Of a DNA stretch of 22,256 nt, positions 9,917 through 15,044 are shown one piece after another. How positions within the stretch are numbered: the first letter of the stretch is position 1; each line of letters opens with the position of its first letter. Source of the DNA: an uncultured Oscillospiraceae bacterium (GTDB taxonomy: Bacteria > Bacillota > Clostridia > Oscillospirales > Ruminococcaceae). The translations under genes and the position numbers were made by a program. The stretch covers positions 1 to 22,256 of the forward strand of contig CABUAH010000028.1 in the NCBI GenBank assembly GCA_902489475.1. The letters run 5' to 3'. Under the pieces are notes generated by a model that saw only the letters and a program-made list of their open reading frames with translations, was not told the DNA's origin and made no database searches.

Positions 9917-10369
9917 TCACACAAGAAAATTAAGCACAGTTCTCATGATATGGAATACCGAAAAAAGCGCCGTAAATAATAATGCAGGCGCATTTTTTCT
10001 GAATAAACAATAAAGTATAAGTGCGATACATGGAGCAACACAAAGAGACATTAAAATGAAGCTGTCTGCACTGCCGCAAAAATAAAAAATCCATGAGGAA
10101 TAGTAAAACATACACATGGCAATTGATATTGCCGGAAGCGAATTCATCATTGAGAGACTTTTCGTTTCCTTATTTCTAATAAAACAAAGAGCAAGTATCA
10201 TGATTACCTGCGATATAGTCATTACATTGTCTAGAGAAGGTGTTAAAGTTTCCCTTTTTAAAATGTCGTCAGGCAAGTTGCTTAATGCCCATATAATATT
10301 GGGAAGCATTATGACCGCAATAAGCCATATTGCCCACGCATCGATTCCAAATTTGTATTTCTTAAGCAT
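9917..10369 (-). CDS. Small integral membrane protein, unknown function
   Basis: The product is about 150 aa with a basic N-terminus (MLKKYKFG). It has four to five hydrophobic segments: near AIWLIAVIMLPNIIWAL, TISQVIMILALCFI, SIAMCMFYYSSWIFYF, LMSLCVAPCIALILY and LLFTALFSVFHIM. The start is placed at 10369 because GAGG lies 9 nt before that ATG. The more upstream in-frame ATG at 10387 has only AAAGG 3 nt away, which is too close. With this start the gene overlaps the mrnC stop by 8 nt (ATGCTTAA), a normal arrangement for translational coupling. It is therefore co-transcribed behind mrnC. I do not recognise a family. Confidence 0.75.
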   Translation of the reverse strand: MLKKYKFGIDAWAIWLIAVIMLPNIIWALSNLPDDILKRETLTPSLDNVMTISQVIMILALCFIRNKETKSLSMMNSLPAISIAMCMFYYSSWIFYFCGSADSFILMSLCVAPCIALILYCLFRKNAPALLFTALFSVFHIMRTVLNFLV

Positions 10370-10760
10370 TTGCTTTTTCCTCATCAACCTTTAGGCATAT
10401 CTCAAAGATTTCTTCTATTCTATTATAATCCCCGATAAGCTCTAAATATCCGAACAACGCTTCAAGACCTGTTGCCCGCTTATATTCAATAACATCTGCG
10501 TGCTTCGGAACAGTAAGACTTTTTGCATTTCTTCCACGCCGCAAAATATCCGCTTCATCCTCAGACAAATATTCTTCCAGCATCTTTACACACCTTGCCT
10601 GGTAATGAGCGTTTACAAGATGCACTCCCTTTTTATGCAGCTTTCCGGCTGACATATTTGCATTTTTTACAAGACTTAATCTCACCATTCGCTCATAAAC
10701 TGCGTCACCTAAATACGCAAGCGCAAGTGGTGAGTATTGTTTTGCTTCTCTTTTGTCCAT
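10362..10760 (-). CDS. mrnC: Mini-ribonuclease 3 (MrnC)
   Basis: The product is 132 aa, the usual size of Mini-RNase III, which is an RNase III catalytic domain without a double-stranded RNA-binding domain. In Bacillus it matures the ends of 23S rRNA precursors. The signature LAYLGDAVYERMVR is at residues 14-25 and includes the conserved catalytic Asp19 and Glu23. HKKGVHLVNAHYQARC and RRGRNAKSLTVPKHAD follow, then EYKRATGLEALFGYLEL, the second conserved acidic region. The ATG is preceded by AGGAG at 11 nt. Its neighbours include other ribosome-biogenesis genes (obgE, rplU-rpmA), though type I-like locus A separates it from obgE. The overlap with the downstream membrane-protein gene indicates an operon. 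Confidence 0.93.
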   Translation of the reverse strand: MDKREAKQYSPLALAYLGDAVYERMVRLSLVKNANMSAGKLHKKGVHLVNAHYQARCVKMLEEYLSEDEADILRRGRNAKSLTVPKHADVIEYKRATGLEALFGYLELIGDYNRIEEIFEICLKVDEEKANA

Positions 10761-10816
10761 TGTGTTTTAATCTCCTGACTTATACTCTGCATTGTATTCT
10801 ACTAAACTAAATACAA

Positions 10817-10857
10817 TTAATTATCCATTTTCCATTGTCAATTGTCAATTATTTTTG
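10817..10857. repeat. AT-rich intergenic word repeat (block 1)
   Basis: This short block is built from words such as TTATCCATTTTCCATTG and CAATTGTCAATTATT. The same words recur between genes at 11201-11265, 13625-13680, 14939-14979, 16568-16602 and 16793-16866. It lies directly before the antitoxin promoter of locus A. No coding or promoter function is visible. Confidence 0.6.
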
Positions 10858-10861
10858 GGTG

Positions 10862-10889
10862 TTGACAAAAACTAAAGATATGCTATAAT
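10862..10889 (+). promoter_or_regulatory. Promoter of antitoxin-like RNA, locus A
   Basis: TTGACA (10862-10867) and TATAAT (10884-10889) have a 16-nt spacer, as do the equivalent promoters of loci B and C. Start of transcription is predicted near 10896. Confidence 0.85.
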
Positions 10890-10895
10890 ATAAGT

Positions 10896-10986
10896 GAAAA
10901 GGGAGTCTGCGATAAGCGGTTTCTCCTTGAATTGTAGTTAAAAAATAACCGTCAACTCGTGGAAAAGTTTAGGCGGTTATTTTTTA
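10896..10986 (+). ncRNA. Antitoxin-like small RNA, locus A
   Basis: The predicted transcript is about 90 nt, from the strong promoter to a terminator. It begins AAAAGGGAGTCTGCGATAAG and then GCGGTTTCTCC. AAGGGAG and CTCCTT can close a 5' hairpin that exposes the TGCGATAAGCGG sequence conserved in all three loci. The 3' end is the hairpin shared with the convergent toxin mRNA, so the two RNAs overlap antisense over about 45 nt. No open reading frame with a ribosome binding site is present. The assignment is inferred from architecture; expression is untested. Confidence 0.7.
10938..10986. terminator. Bidirectional terminator shared by both RNAs of locus A
   Basis: AAAAATAACCGTC pairs with GGCGGTTATTTTT, continued by an inner AACT/AGTT stem. 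A-tracts on the left and T-tracts on the right make it work in both directions. The loop region AACT..GTGGAAAAGTT is conserved in locus C. Confidence 0.85.
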
Positions 10987-11012
10987 TTTATAAAAAACAA
11001 AAAATTATGTTA

Positions 11013-11099
11013 CTATTTATGAAAAATCGTGTAACACAGAGTGATAATAGCAATCACCATACAAGTGAATTGCACAAGCAACGAAAAATAATCGTTCAT
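11013..11099 (-). CDS. Small hydrophobic type I toxin-like peptide, locus A (28 aa)
   Basis: ATG 11099 to TAG 11013 encodes 28 residues. The start is MNDYFSLLVQF, followed by a single membrane-spanning stretch with VIAIITLCYTIF, and the end is HK. AGGAGG lies 7 nt upstream. The core I-[ST]-L-C-[YF]-x-I-F is shared with the peptides of loci B (12715-12801) and C (16330-16419), while codons differ, so selection acts on the protein. Size, one transmembrane segment, basic end, sequestered ribosome binding site and a convergent antisense RNA fit type I toxins of the Fst/BsrG/Hol_Tox kind. Exact family membership is not established. If expressed without its RNA partner it would be expected to insert in the membrane; that is inference. 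Confidence 0.8.
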   Translation of the reverse strand: MNDYFSLLVQFTCMVIAIITLCYTIFHK

Positions 11100-11107
11100 A
11101 TTATCAC

Positions 11108-11123
11108 CTCCTCGTGCGAGGAG
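11108..11123 (-). promoter_or_regulatory. Hairpin sequestering the toxin A Shine-Dalgarno
   Basis: In the mRNA CTCCTC (11118-11123) pairs perfectly with GAGGAG (11108-11113) across a GCAC tetraloop. The paired GAGGAG is the ribosome binding site of the toxin. The same arrangement is present in loci B and C, which suggests translation is off by default. Confidence 0.8.
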
Positions 11124-11145
11124 AAACCGCCTACCGTTAAGCAGA

Positions 11146-11182
11146 CACCCTTGTGATTATAATAGCACAAGGGTGCTTTTTT
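11146..11182 (+). terminator. Terminator-like inverted repeat across the toxin A promoter
   Basis: CACCCTTGTG (11146-11155) and CACAAGGGTG (11166-11175) are a perfect 10-bp inverted repeat followed on the plus strand by C and six T. This is a good intrinsic terminator for plus-strand RNA that reads through the first terminator. Such a transcript would be antisense to the entire toxin mRNA. The repeat could instead be a protein operator. Confidence 0.6.
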
Positions 11183-11187
11183 GTCAA
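11159..11187 (-). promoter_or_regulatory. Promoter of toxin mRNA, locus A
   Basis: On the minus strand TTGACA (11182-11187) and TATTAT (11159-11164) have a 17-nt spacer. The -10 box sits in the loop of a 10-bp inverted repeat (11146-11155 with 11166-11175). Start of transcription is predicted near 11152. Confidence 0.85.
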
Positions 11188-11200
11188 ATTATATCGAATA

Positions 11201-11265
11201 AATTATCCATTGTCAATTGTTAATAGTTAATAATTATTAATTCCGAATTCCTAATTCCAAATTAA
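11201..11265. repeat. AT-rich intergenic word repeat (block 2)
   Basis: Words ATTATCCATTGTCAATTG, TTAATAGTTAATAATTATTAA and TTCCGAATTCCTAATTCC fill the gap between the toxin A promoter and the obgE stop codon. No obgE terminator is visible here. Confidence 0.55.
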
Positions 11266-11267
11266 AT

Positions 11268-12542
11268 TTACCTCATATACTCAAACTCAAAATCGAAAAT
11301 CGCTACTGTATCGCCCTCGTTGATTCCCATTTCTTCGAGCTTGTCTATTATTCCGCTTGTCTGCAAAACCCTCTGGAAATACTGCAAAGAGGAATAGTCG
11401 TCCATGTTGACAACACGCAGAATATCGTAAAGCCAGTCCGCTTCGACAAAGTAAATTCCGTCCTCGACCGTAATATTAAAGTCTTTCTTTGTCAAAAGCT
11501 TCTCGTCAAGCTCCTCACGGGTAAGCGGCTGTGCTTCATAGCGTTTTACAGGAGGCAGTGAAGACAGCATCTCGGCAATTTTGTTCACAAGCTCATCTGT
11601 TCCCTTGGTAGTCGCCGCCGAAATTTCAATGAACTCTATGCCCTTATTCTCAATGTATTCTTTAAAATCAACTATCTGCTCCTCTGTCGCCATGTCAGAT
11701 TTGTTTGCTGCCACTATCATCGGCACACGACTCAATTCTTCATTAAAGCTTTTAAGCTCCTCTGAAATTATATCAAAATCCTCCTTAGGATCTCTTCCCT
11801 CAGAGCCTGAAACGTCAACCACATGAACGATAAGGCGGCATCTTTCAACATGGCGCAAAAACTCATGACCGAGTCCTATTCCCTCGCTTGCACCTTCAAT
11901 AAGTCCCGGAATATCCGCCATTACAAATGATTCACCCTTTGCCTTAACAACTCCGAGAACCGGTGTAAGCGTTGTAAAGTGGTAATTTGCAATCTTTGGC
12001 TTTGCCGCAGAAACTACAGAGATAAGTGTACTTTTTCCGACATTCGGAAATCCTACGAGTCCAACATCCGCAATAAGCTTCAGTTCAAGTCTTAAATTAT
12101 AGCTGTCACCTTTAAAGCCGGGCTTTGCAAATTTCGGGACCTGTCTTGTAGAGGTCGCAAAATGAGCGTTTCCCTTTCCGCCTTTTCCTCCGACAGCTAT
12201 AACCTGTGGATTGTCATCTGATATATCAGCCAAAATTCTTCCCGTATCATCATCATATACAACCGTTCCCACAGGGACTTTTACAATAAGATCAGGAGCA
12301 TTTTTACCCGAGCATCTTTTCTTGCTTCCGTTCTCACCCTTTTCAGCGGTAAACTTTCTCTTGTACTTAAAGTCTATAAGATTAGACATATTGCTGTCTG
12401 CGACAAAAACAATATCTCCTCCCTTTCCGCCGTCTCCGCCGTCAGGGCCTCCTGCCGCTATATATTTTTCCCTGTGAAAGGAAACTGCTCCGTCACCGCC
12501 GTCTCCTGCCTTAACAAATATCTTTGCTATATCTACAAACAT
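11268..12542 (-). CDS. obgE: GTPase Obg (50S ribosome assembly)
   Basis: The product is 424 aa, the standard length for Firmicute Obg. The N-terminal glycine-rich Obg fold (GGDGGDGAVSFHREKYIAAG, then GGDGGKGGD) spans about 1-157. The GTPase domain follows, with G1 GFPNVGKST, switch II DIPGLIEGA and G4 ANKSD. The C-terminal OCT domain ends IFDFEFEYMR. GGAGG lies upstream of the ATG. Obg is an essential GTPase that binds 50S precursors and responds to ppGpp. In most Firmicutes it sits directly behind rplU-rpmA. Here locus B, an XRE operon and an acetyltransferase have separated it from rpmA by about 2.5 kb, which looks like insertion into an ancestral operon. No strong promoter of its own is evident. 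Confidence 0.97.
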   Translation of the reverse strand: MFVDIAKIFVKAGDGGDGAVSFHREKYIAAGGPDGGDGGKGGDIVFVADSNMSNLIDFKYKRKFTAEKGENGSKKRCSGKNAPDLIVKVPVGTVVYDDDTGRILADISDDNPQVIAVGGKGGKGNAHFATSTRQVPKFAKPGFKGDSYNLRLELKLIADVGLVGFPNVGKSTLISVVSAAKPKIANYHFTTLTPVLGVVKAKGESFVMADIPGLIEGASEGIGLGHEFLRHVERCRLIVHVVDVSGSEGRDPKEDFDIISEELKSFNEELSRVPMIVAANKSDMATEEQIVDFKEYIENKGIEFIEISAATTKGTDELVNKIAEMLSSLPPVKRYEAQPLTREELDEKLLTKKDFNITVEDGIYFVEADWLYDILRVVNMDDYSSLQYFQRVLQTSGIIDKLEEMGINEGDTVAIFDFEFEYMR

Positions 12543-12572
12543 TAAAATCCTCCGTTTTTTAAATATTATGCC

Positions 12573-12600
12573 TTGACAAATTTATAGTCTATGCTATAAT
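12573..12600 (+). promoter_or_regulatory. Promoter of antitoxin-like RNA, locus B
   Basis: TTGACA (12573-12578) and TATAAT (12595-12600) have a 16-nt spacer. The promoter points away from obgE, whose ATG is 31 nt to the left on the opposite strand. Confidence 0.85.
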
Positions 12601-12606
12601 ATATTT

Positions 12607-12698
12607 AGAAAAGGGATACTGCGATAAGCGGTTCTCCCTTAAGTTTTGGTATTAAGAAACACCGTTACTTTGTCAGAGTGGGCGGTGTTTCTTTATTT
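12607..12698 (+). ncRNA. Antitoxin-like small RNA, locus B
   Basis: The predicted transcript is about 92 nt. AAGGGA near the 5' end pairs with TCCCTT, presenting the conserved TGCGATAAGCGG loop. CTCCCTT is also perfectly complementary for 7 nt to AAGGGAG in the ribosome binding site of toxin B. The 3' end is the shared terminator. There is no credible coding sequence. Confidence 0.7.
12654..12695. terminator. Bidirectional terminator shared by both RNAs of locus B
   Basis: AAGAAACACCG (12654-12664) pairs with CGGTGTTTCTT (12683-12693), an 11-bp perfect stem with T-rich sequence after it. The sequence differs from those of loci A and C, yet keeps GGCGG in the same arm. Confidence 0.85.
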
Positions 12699-12714
12699 TA
12701 TGTAACTAGTTACT

Positions 12715-12801
12715 CTACTTATTTTTGAAAATTTCAAAACATAGAGAGATAACGCCGACAATCATAGAAACAAATAAACAAATTCCTTCAAATGAAATCA
12801 T
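12715..12801 (-). CDS. Small hydrophobic type I toxin-like peptide, locus B (28 aa)
   Basis: ATG 12801 to TAG 12715 encodes 28 residues beginning MISFEGICLFVSM. A membrane segment with IVGVISLCFEIF follows, and the end is KNK. GGGAGGTGAT forms the ribosome binding site about 8 nt upstream. The start M-x-[SF]-[FY]-E and the segment I-S-L-C-F-x-I-F align with the other two loci and resemble BsrG/Hol_Tox-type toxins. The promoter lies 17 nt downstream of the XRE regulator stop codon, so read-through from that operon could also transcribe it. A toxin role is inferred. Confidence 0.8.
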   Translation of the reverse strand: MISFEGICLFVSMIVGVISLCFEIFKNK

Positions 12802-12810
12802 TGTTATCAC

Positions 12811-12826
12811 CTCCCTTTTAAAGGAG
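12811..12826 (-). promoter_or_regulatory. Hairpin sequestering the toxin B Shine-Dalgarno
   Basis: CTCCTT (12821-12826) pairs with AGGGAG (12811-12816) through six pairs, including one G-U, over a TAAA loop. The sequence differs from the A and C hairpins but the pairing is retained, a compensatory pattern that supports the structure. Confidence 0.7.
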
Positions 12827-12862
12827 ATGCCGCCTACCGATACCCAGTACCCTTTATTACTA

Positions 12863-12891
12863 ATTATACCATAGCTCCGATTTTGTGTCAA
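12863..12891 (-). promoter_or_regulatory. Promoter of toxin mRNA, locus B
   Basis: On the minus strand TTGACA (12886-12891) and TATAAT (12863-12868) have a 17-nt spacer. Unlike loci A and C, there is no terminator-like inverted repeat across this promoter. Confidence 0.85.
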
Positions 12892-12907
12892 ACACAGATA
12901 TTAAACA

Positions 12908-13117
12908 CTAATCGAAATAAAACAGCTCCTCGAACTTTTTATCAAGAGCAATGCACAAAATAAGCGCCAGCTTAGCGGTCGGTGTAAACTGTCCTGTTTC
13001 TATAGAGCTTATGGTGTTTCTAGATACGCCGACCATTAGCGCGAGCTGAGCCTGTGACATTCCTTTTTCTGCCCGTGTACTTTTTAAATTGTTTTTTAAT
13101 ATCAATTCATTATTCAT
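12908..13117 (-). CDS. XRE-family HTH transcriptional regulator
   Basis: The product is 69 aa, a single Cro/CI-type helix-turn-helix domain. LKNNLKSTRAEKGMSQAQLA is helix 1-2, VGVSRNTISSIETGQFTP is the recognition region, and KLALILCIALDKKFEELF is the C-terminal helices. It starts 4 nt after the stop of the DUF6442-like gene, so the two form an operon. Small regulators of this type paired with a short membrane protein are common in Firmicutes and usually repress their own promoter. The paired palindromes at 13463-13513 are the likely operators. Confidence 0.92.
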   Translation of the reverse strand: MNNELILKNNLKSTRAEKGMSQAQLALMVGVSRNTISSIETGQFTPTAKLALILCIALDKKFEELFYFD

Positions 13118-13121
13118 AGTA

Positions 13122-13445
13122 TCACCCTATAAGATCAAGGATAACCATTATCGCTGCATAAATAGCTAAAACAATCCAAAGAATCGCAATAAATATTTCA
13201 TGCTTCTTTTTCATCTTTATAGCTTTATATATCCACAATCCCGCACCGGCTGAAAGAATAATAAGAAAGTATCCATAATTTGTTCCGCACTCTAAGATTA
13301 CACGTTCTATCAACATCAGCGCAAAAGTAACGAAAAGAGCAATCAGCCCTCCAATGCGTTGAGCCTTGCTTATTACTTCAAGCTCATAAATATCTTTATT
13401 CTTATTTTCCTCTCTGCTCTTTTTTAAAATTTCTTCCTTATTCAT
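13122..13445 (-). CDS. DUF6442-like small membrane protein
   Basis: The product is 107 aa. The start is set at ATG 13445 because the protein then begins MNKEEILKKSREENKNKD, the typical opening of this family. The longer open frame to 13574 would read through the promoter and operators. Three hydrophobic segments follow the charged N-terminus: about GGLIALFVTFALMLIERV, YGYFLIILSAGAGLWIY and FIAILWIVLAIYAAIMVIL. The first gene of a two-gene operon with the XRE regulator. Function is unknown. GGAAGG lies upstream at a slightly long distance. Confidence 0.8.
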   Translation of the reverse strand: MNKEEILKKSREENKNKDIYELEVISKAQRIGGLIALFVTFALMLIERVILECGTNYGYFLIILSAGAGLWIYKAIKMKKKHEIFIAILWIVLAIYAAIMVILDLIG

Positions 13446-13462
13446 AAAGCCGACGACCTTCC

Positions 13463-13514
13463 TGACAAGTTTACTTGTCATATACAGTATATCATTGCCA
13501 AGTTTACTTGTCAA
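13463..13514 (-). promoter_or_regulatory. Promoter with two palindromic operators for the XRE operon
   Basis: On the minus strand TTGACA (13509-13514) and TATACT (13486-13491) have a 17-nt spacer. A perfect palindrome TGACAAGTTTACTTGTCA (8-bp arms) lies at 13463-13480 just downstream of the -10. A second copy with one mismatch at 13496-13513 overlaps the -35. Their centres are 33 bp apart, three helical turns. This is a classic autorepression arrangement for the HTH protein encoded downstream. Confidence 0.85.
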
Positions 13515-13530
13515 GAGGTTTTTACATAAT

Positions 13531-13562
13531 TCATAATGCTTAATGCGTAATTCGTAATTAAT
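13531..13562. repeat. 32-bp direct repeat, left copy
   Basis: This sequence starts TCATAATGCTTAATGCG and is identical to 14317-14348. The two copies bracket the acetyltransferase gene at 13677-14243. Its words (TAATGCGTAATTCGTAATTAA) also occur inverted at 14939-14965. Confidence 0.8.
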
Positions 13563-13624
13563 AAGCTGGAACAAACTTTGAGATAATGCGCCAAAATGCT
13601 TTTTGTCACTTTTGATTTAATTCC

Positions 13625-13680
13625 ATATTTAATTGTCAATTCTCCATTGTCAATTACATCAATTACGCATTGCAAATTAC
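13625..13680. repeat. AT-rich intergenic word repeat (block 3)
   Basis: TTTAATTGTCAATTC, CCATTGTCAATTAC and CAATTACGCATTGCAAATTAC run into the stop codon of the acetyltransferase gene. TTTTTGTCACTTTTGATTT just to the left (about 13600-13618) resembles, inverted, the AATGACAAAAAGTAATTTGG at 16627-16646. Confidence 0.55.
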
Positions 13681-14243
13681 TCATCGTCCGAAACCCACTC
13701 GCTTTTTAAAATTCCGTAATAGCAAGCATCACATATGCCGGTGTTGTTTTTGTCTGACTGTCTGAGCGTTCCCTCATACTTCATTCCTGATTTTTTCATA
13801 ACGCCGCCTGAATGAGGATTTTGGCTGTCGTGCCGTGCTTCAACACGATTAACTCCGACCCTCTCAAAGAAAAAATTAATTACCGCTGTTAATGCTTCGG
13901 TCATTATACCCCTGTGCCACCAAGTCTTACCCATACAATATCCTATATGCACTGATTGGGCTTCGTCATTCTTTGAAACAATACTGATTGAACCTACCAA
14001 AGTTTCTCCGTTTTCATTCAAAACGATAGCCCAATTATAGCAGTCATCATTGCTGTACGAATTTACCCAATCGTTTAATATCTGTCTTGTGACGTCAATA
14101 CTACCATGCGGCTGCCATGTGAGATATTTTGTAACTTCGCTGTCATTCGCCCAGTTATTGAACATAGCTTCAGCGTTGCTTAATTTAAAGCGTCTGAGCA
14201 AAAGCCTATCTGTTGTTATCTCCTGAGTTCCTATATGCTTCAT
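13677..14243 (-). CDS. GNAT N-acetyltransferase, RimJ/RimL type
   Basis: The product is 188 aa. It opens with TTDRLLLRRF, the typical start of Acetyltransf_3 proteins. The acetyl-CoA binding motif appears as GYCMGKTWWHRGIMTEAL, and the later VNRVEARHDSQNPHSGGVMKKSGM region is the conserved C-terminal motif. GAGGAGG lies 6-7 nt before the ATG. The substrate cannot be told from sequence. It is monocistronic and bracketed by identical 32-bp repeats, so it may have been inserted between rpmA and the XRE operon. Confidence 0.92.
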   Translation of the reverse strand: MKHIGTQEITTDRLLLRRFKLSNAEAMFNNWANDSEVTKYLTWQPHGSIDVTRQILNDWVNSYSNDDCYNWAIVLNENGETLVGSISIVSKNDEAQSVHIGYCMGKTWWHRGIMTEALTAVINFFFERVGVNRVEARHDSQNPHSGGVMKKSGMKYEGTLRQSDKNNTGICDACYYGILKSEWVSDDE

Positions 14244-14276
14244 ATTTTCCTCCTCTCCATTGTTCTCTTGCTTATA

Positions 14277-14305
14277 ATTATCTTGAGCGTGAATTCAAGG
14301 TACAA
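14277..14305 (-). promoter_or_regulatory. Possible promoter of the acetyltransferase gene
   Basis: On the minus strand TTGTAC (14300-14305) and GATAAT (14277-14282) have a 17-nt spacer and lie 34 nt or more upstream of the ATG. This is a moderate match only. Confidence 0.4.
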
Positions 14306-14316
14306 TCTTAATTAAA

Positions 14317-14348
14317 TCATAATGCTTAATGCGTAATTCGTAATTAAT
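14317..14348. repeat. 32-bp direct repeat, right copy
   Basis: Identical to 13531-13562 and in the same orientation. It lies just upstream of the acetyltransferase promoter. Confidence 0.8.
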
Positions 14349-14459
14349 TTAGTAGCATGAAAGTAGGCAATATTAGAACTCATAAACCAACCATCAAGTA
14401 GGTCAGCGATTTTGCCTTTCAATTAATACTTTCCCAAAAATCAAAATCTCACTATTTAA

Positions 14460-14582
14460 CAAAGTGTAAAAGTAAAGAAAAAGGGGAAAAGGGTGTTGGA
14501 AAGGAAGTGCAGAGGGAAAACCTGAAGGAAAAGGGGGAAACTCTTTACTTTTATAGAGTTTTGTTAGTGTCCCCCTTTTCCA
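14460..14582. repeat. Purine-rich tract and large imperfect hairpin in a non-coding gap
   Basis: The gap 14349-14995 holds no convincing gene. Positions 14478-14540 are almost all A and G on the plus strand. GGAAAAGGGGG (14527-14537) pairs with CCCCCTTTTCC (14571-14581). Inside it AAACTCT (14538-14544) pairs with AGAGTTT (14555-14561), giving an 18-bp stem interrupted by one 9-nt bulge. TAAAAGTAAAG (14467-14477) is also an inverted copy of CTTTACTTTTA (14543-14553). No promoter or terminator signature is evident. From about 14583 to 14850 I see only AT-rich sequence with pyrimidine runs. Confidence 0.6.
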
Positions 14583-14851
14583 TAGGTTTGCCCTTTGCTA
14601 GATGCAAGAATTAATCGGTTTTGGCAAAAGGACAATTTACGATAAAGGGCCTGACAATAAAACCCATCAAAAGCAGAGAAACTTCCCCAGAATTTTGAAA
14701 AATTCGTTCTTATGGTTTTCCCTTTCCAAAATACAGTCAGAAATATAGTCGACTTTTTCCTTATTTCTTCCCTTCGCTTTTCTCCCTGCCCTCTGTTTTT
14801 AGAGAAAGCGGTTGAGAAAGTTCGGCTAGAGCCAAATACTACACGCATTCG

Positions 14852-14916
14852 GATTTGGCACAGACTTGATATACCAATGTACAAAATAGCTCCTGACGGC
14901 GATATGCAGAAATACT
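14852..14916. repeat. Dispersed ~65-bp repeat, copy 1
   Basis: This copy aligns with 16702-16765 at roughly 70 percent identity by eye. The best conserved part is CTCCTGACGG-YRAT-RTGCAGAAATACT. The same orientation is kept. Short open frames cross it, but neither has a ribosome binding site. Confidence 0.65.
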
Positions 14917-14938
14917 CGCTGTAACGCATTTGTATACT

Positions 14939-14979
14939 AAAATTAATTACGCATTACGAATTAATAATTGTCAATTATT
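14939..14979. repeat. AT-rich intergenic word repeat (block 4)
   Basis: AATTAATTACGCATTACG, AATTAATAATTGTC and AATTATTTTC are inverted relatives of the 32-bp direct repeat and of the TCAATTGTCAATT blocks. Confidence 0.55.
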
Positions 14980-14995
14980 TTCTTGCTTCTAAACA

Positions 14996-15029
14996 ACCAA
15001 AAACCCCGATGCCTAAAACGACATCGGGG
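14996..15029 (-). terminator. Intrinsic terminator of the rplU-prp-rpmA operon
   Basis: CCCCGATG (15022-15029 on the minus strand) and CATCGGGG (15004-15011) form a perfect 8-bp stem with a 10-nt loop. TTTTTGG follows, about 15 nt after the rpmA stop. Confidence 0.9.
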
Positions 15030-15044
15030 TCAGCAATTTTAAAC

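Noticed and set aside
10959..11156. Plus-strand open frame of 65 codons across locus A
   Set aside because: It spans the shared terminator and the reverse complement of the toxin gene and leader, with no ribosome binding site.
10862..11187. Locus A as a riboswitch or attenuator for obgE or mrnC instead of a toxin-antitoxin unit
   Set aside because: All three copies have two opposing complete promoters, a conserved peptide frame with a ribosome binding site and a bidirectional terminator, while the neighbouring genes and orientations differ between copies.
14564..14929. Minus-strand open frame of 121 codons, overlapping a plus-strand frame at 14712-14924
   Set aside because: It includes the dispersed 65-bp repeat and pyrimidine-rich tract. 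There is no ribosome binding site and the composition is not protein-like.
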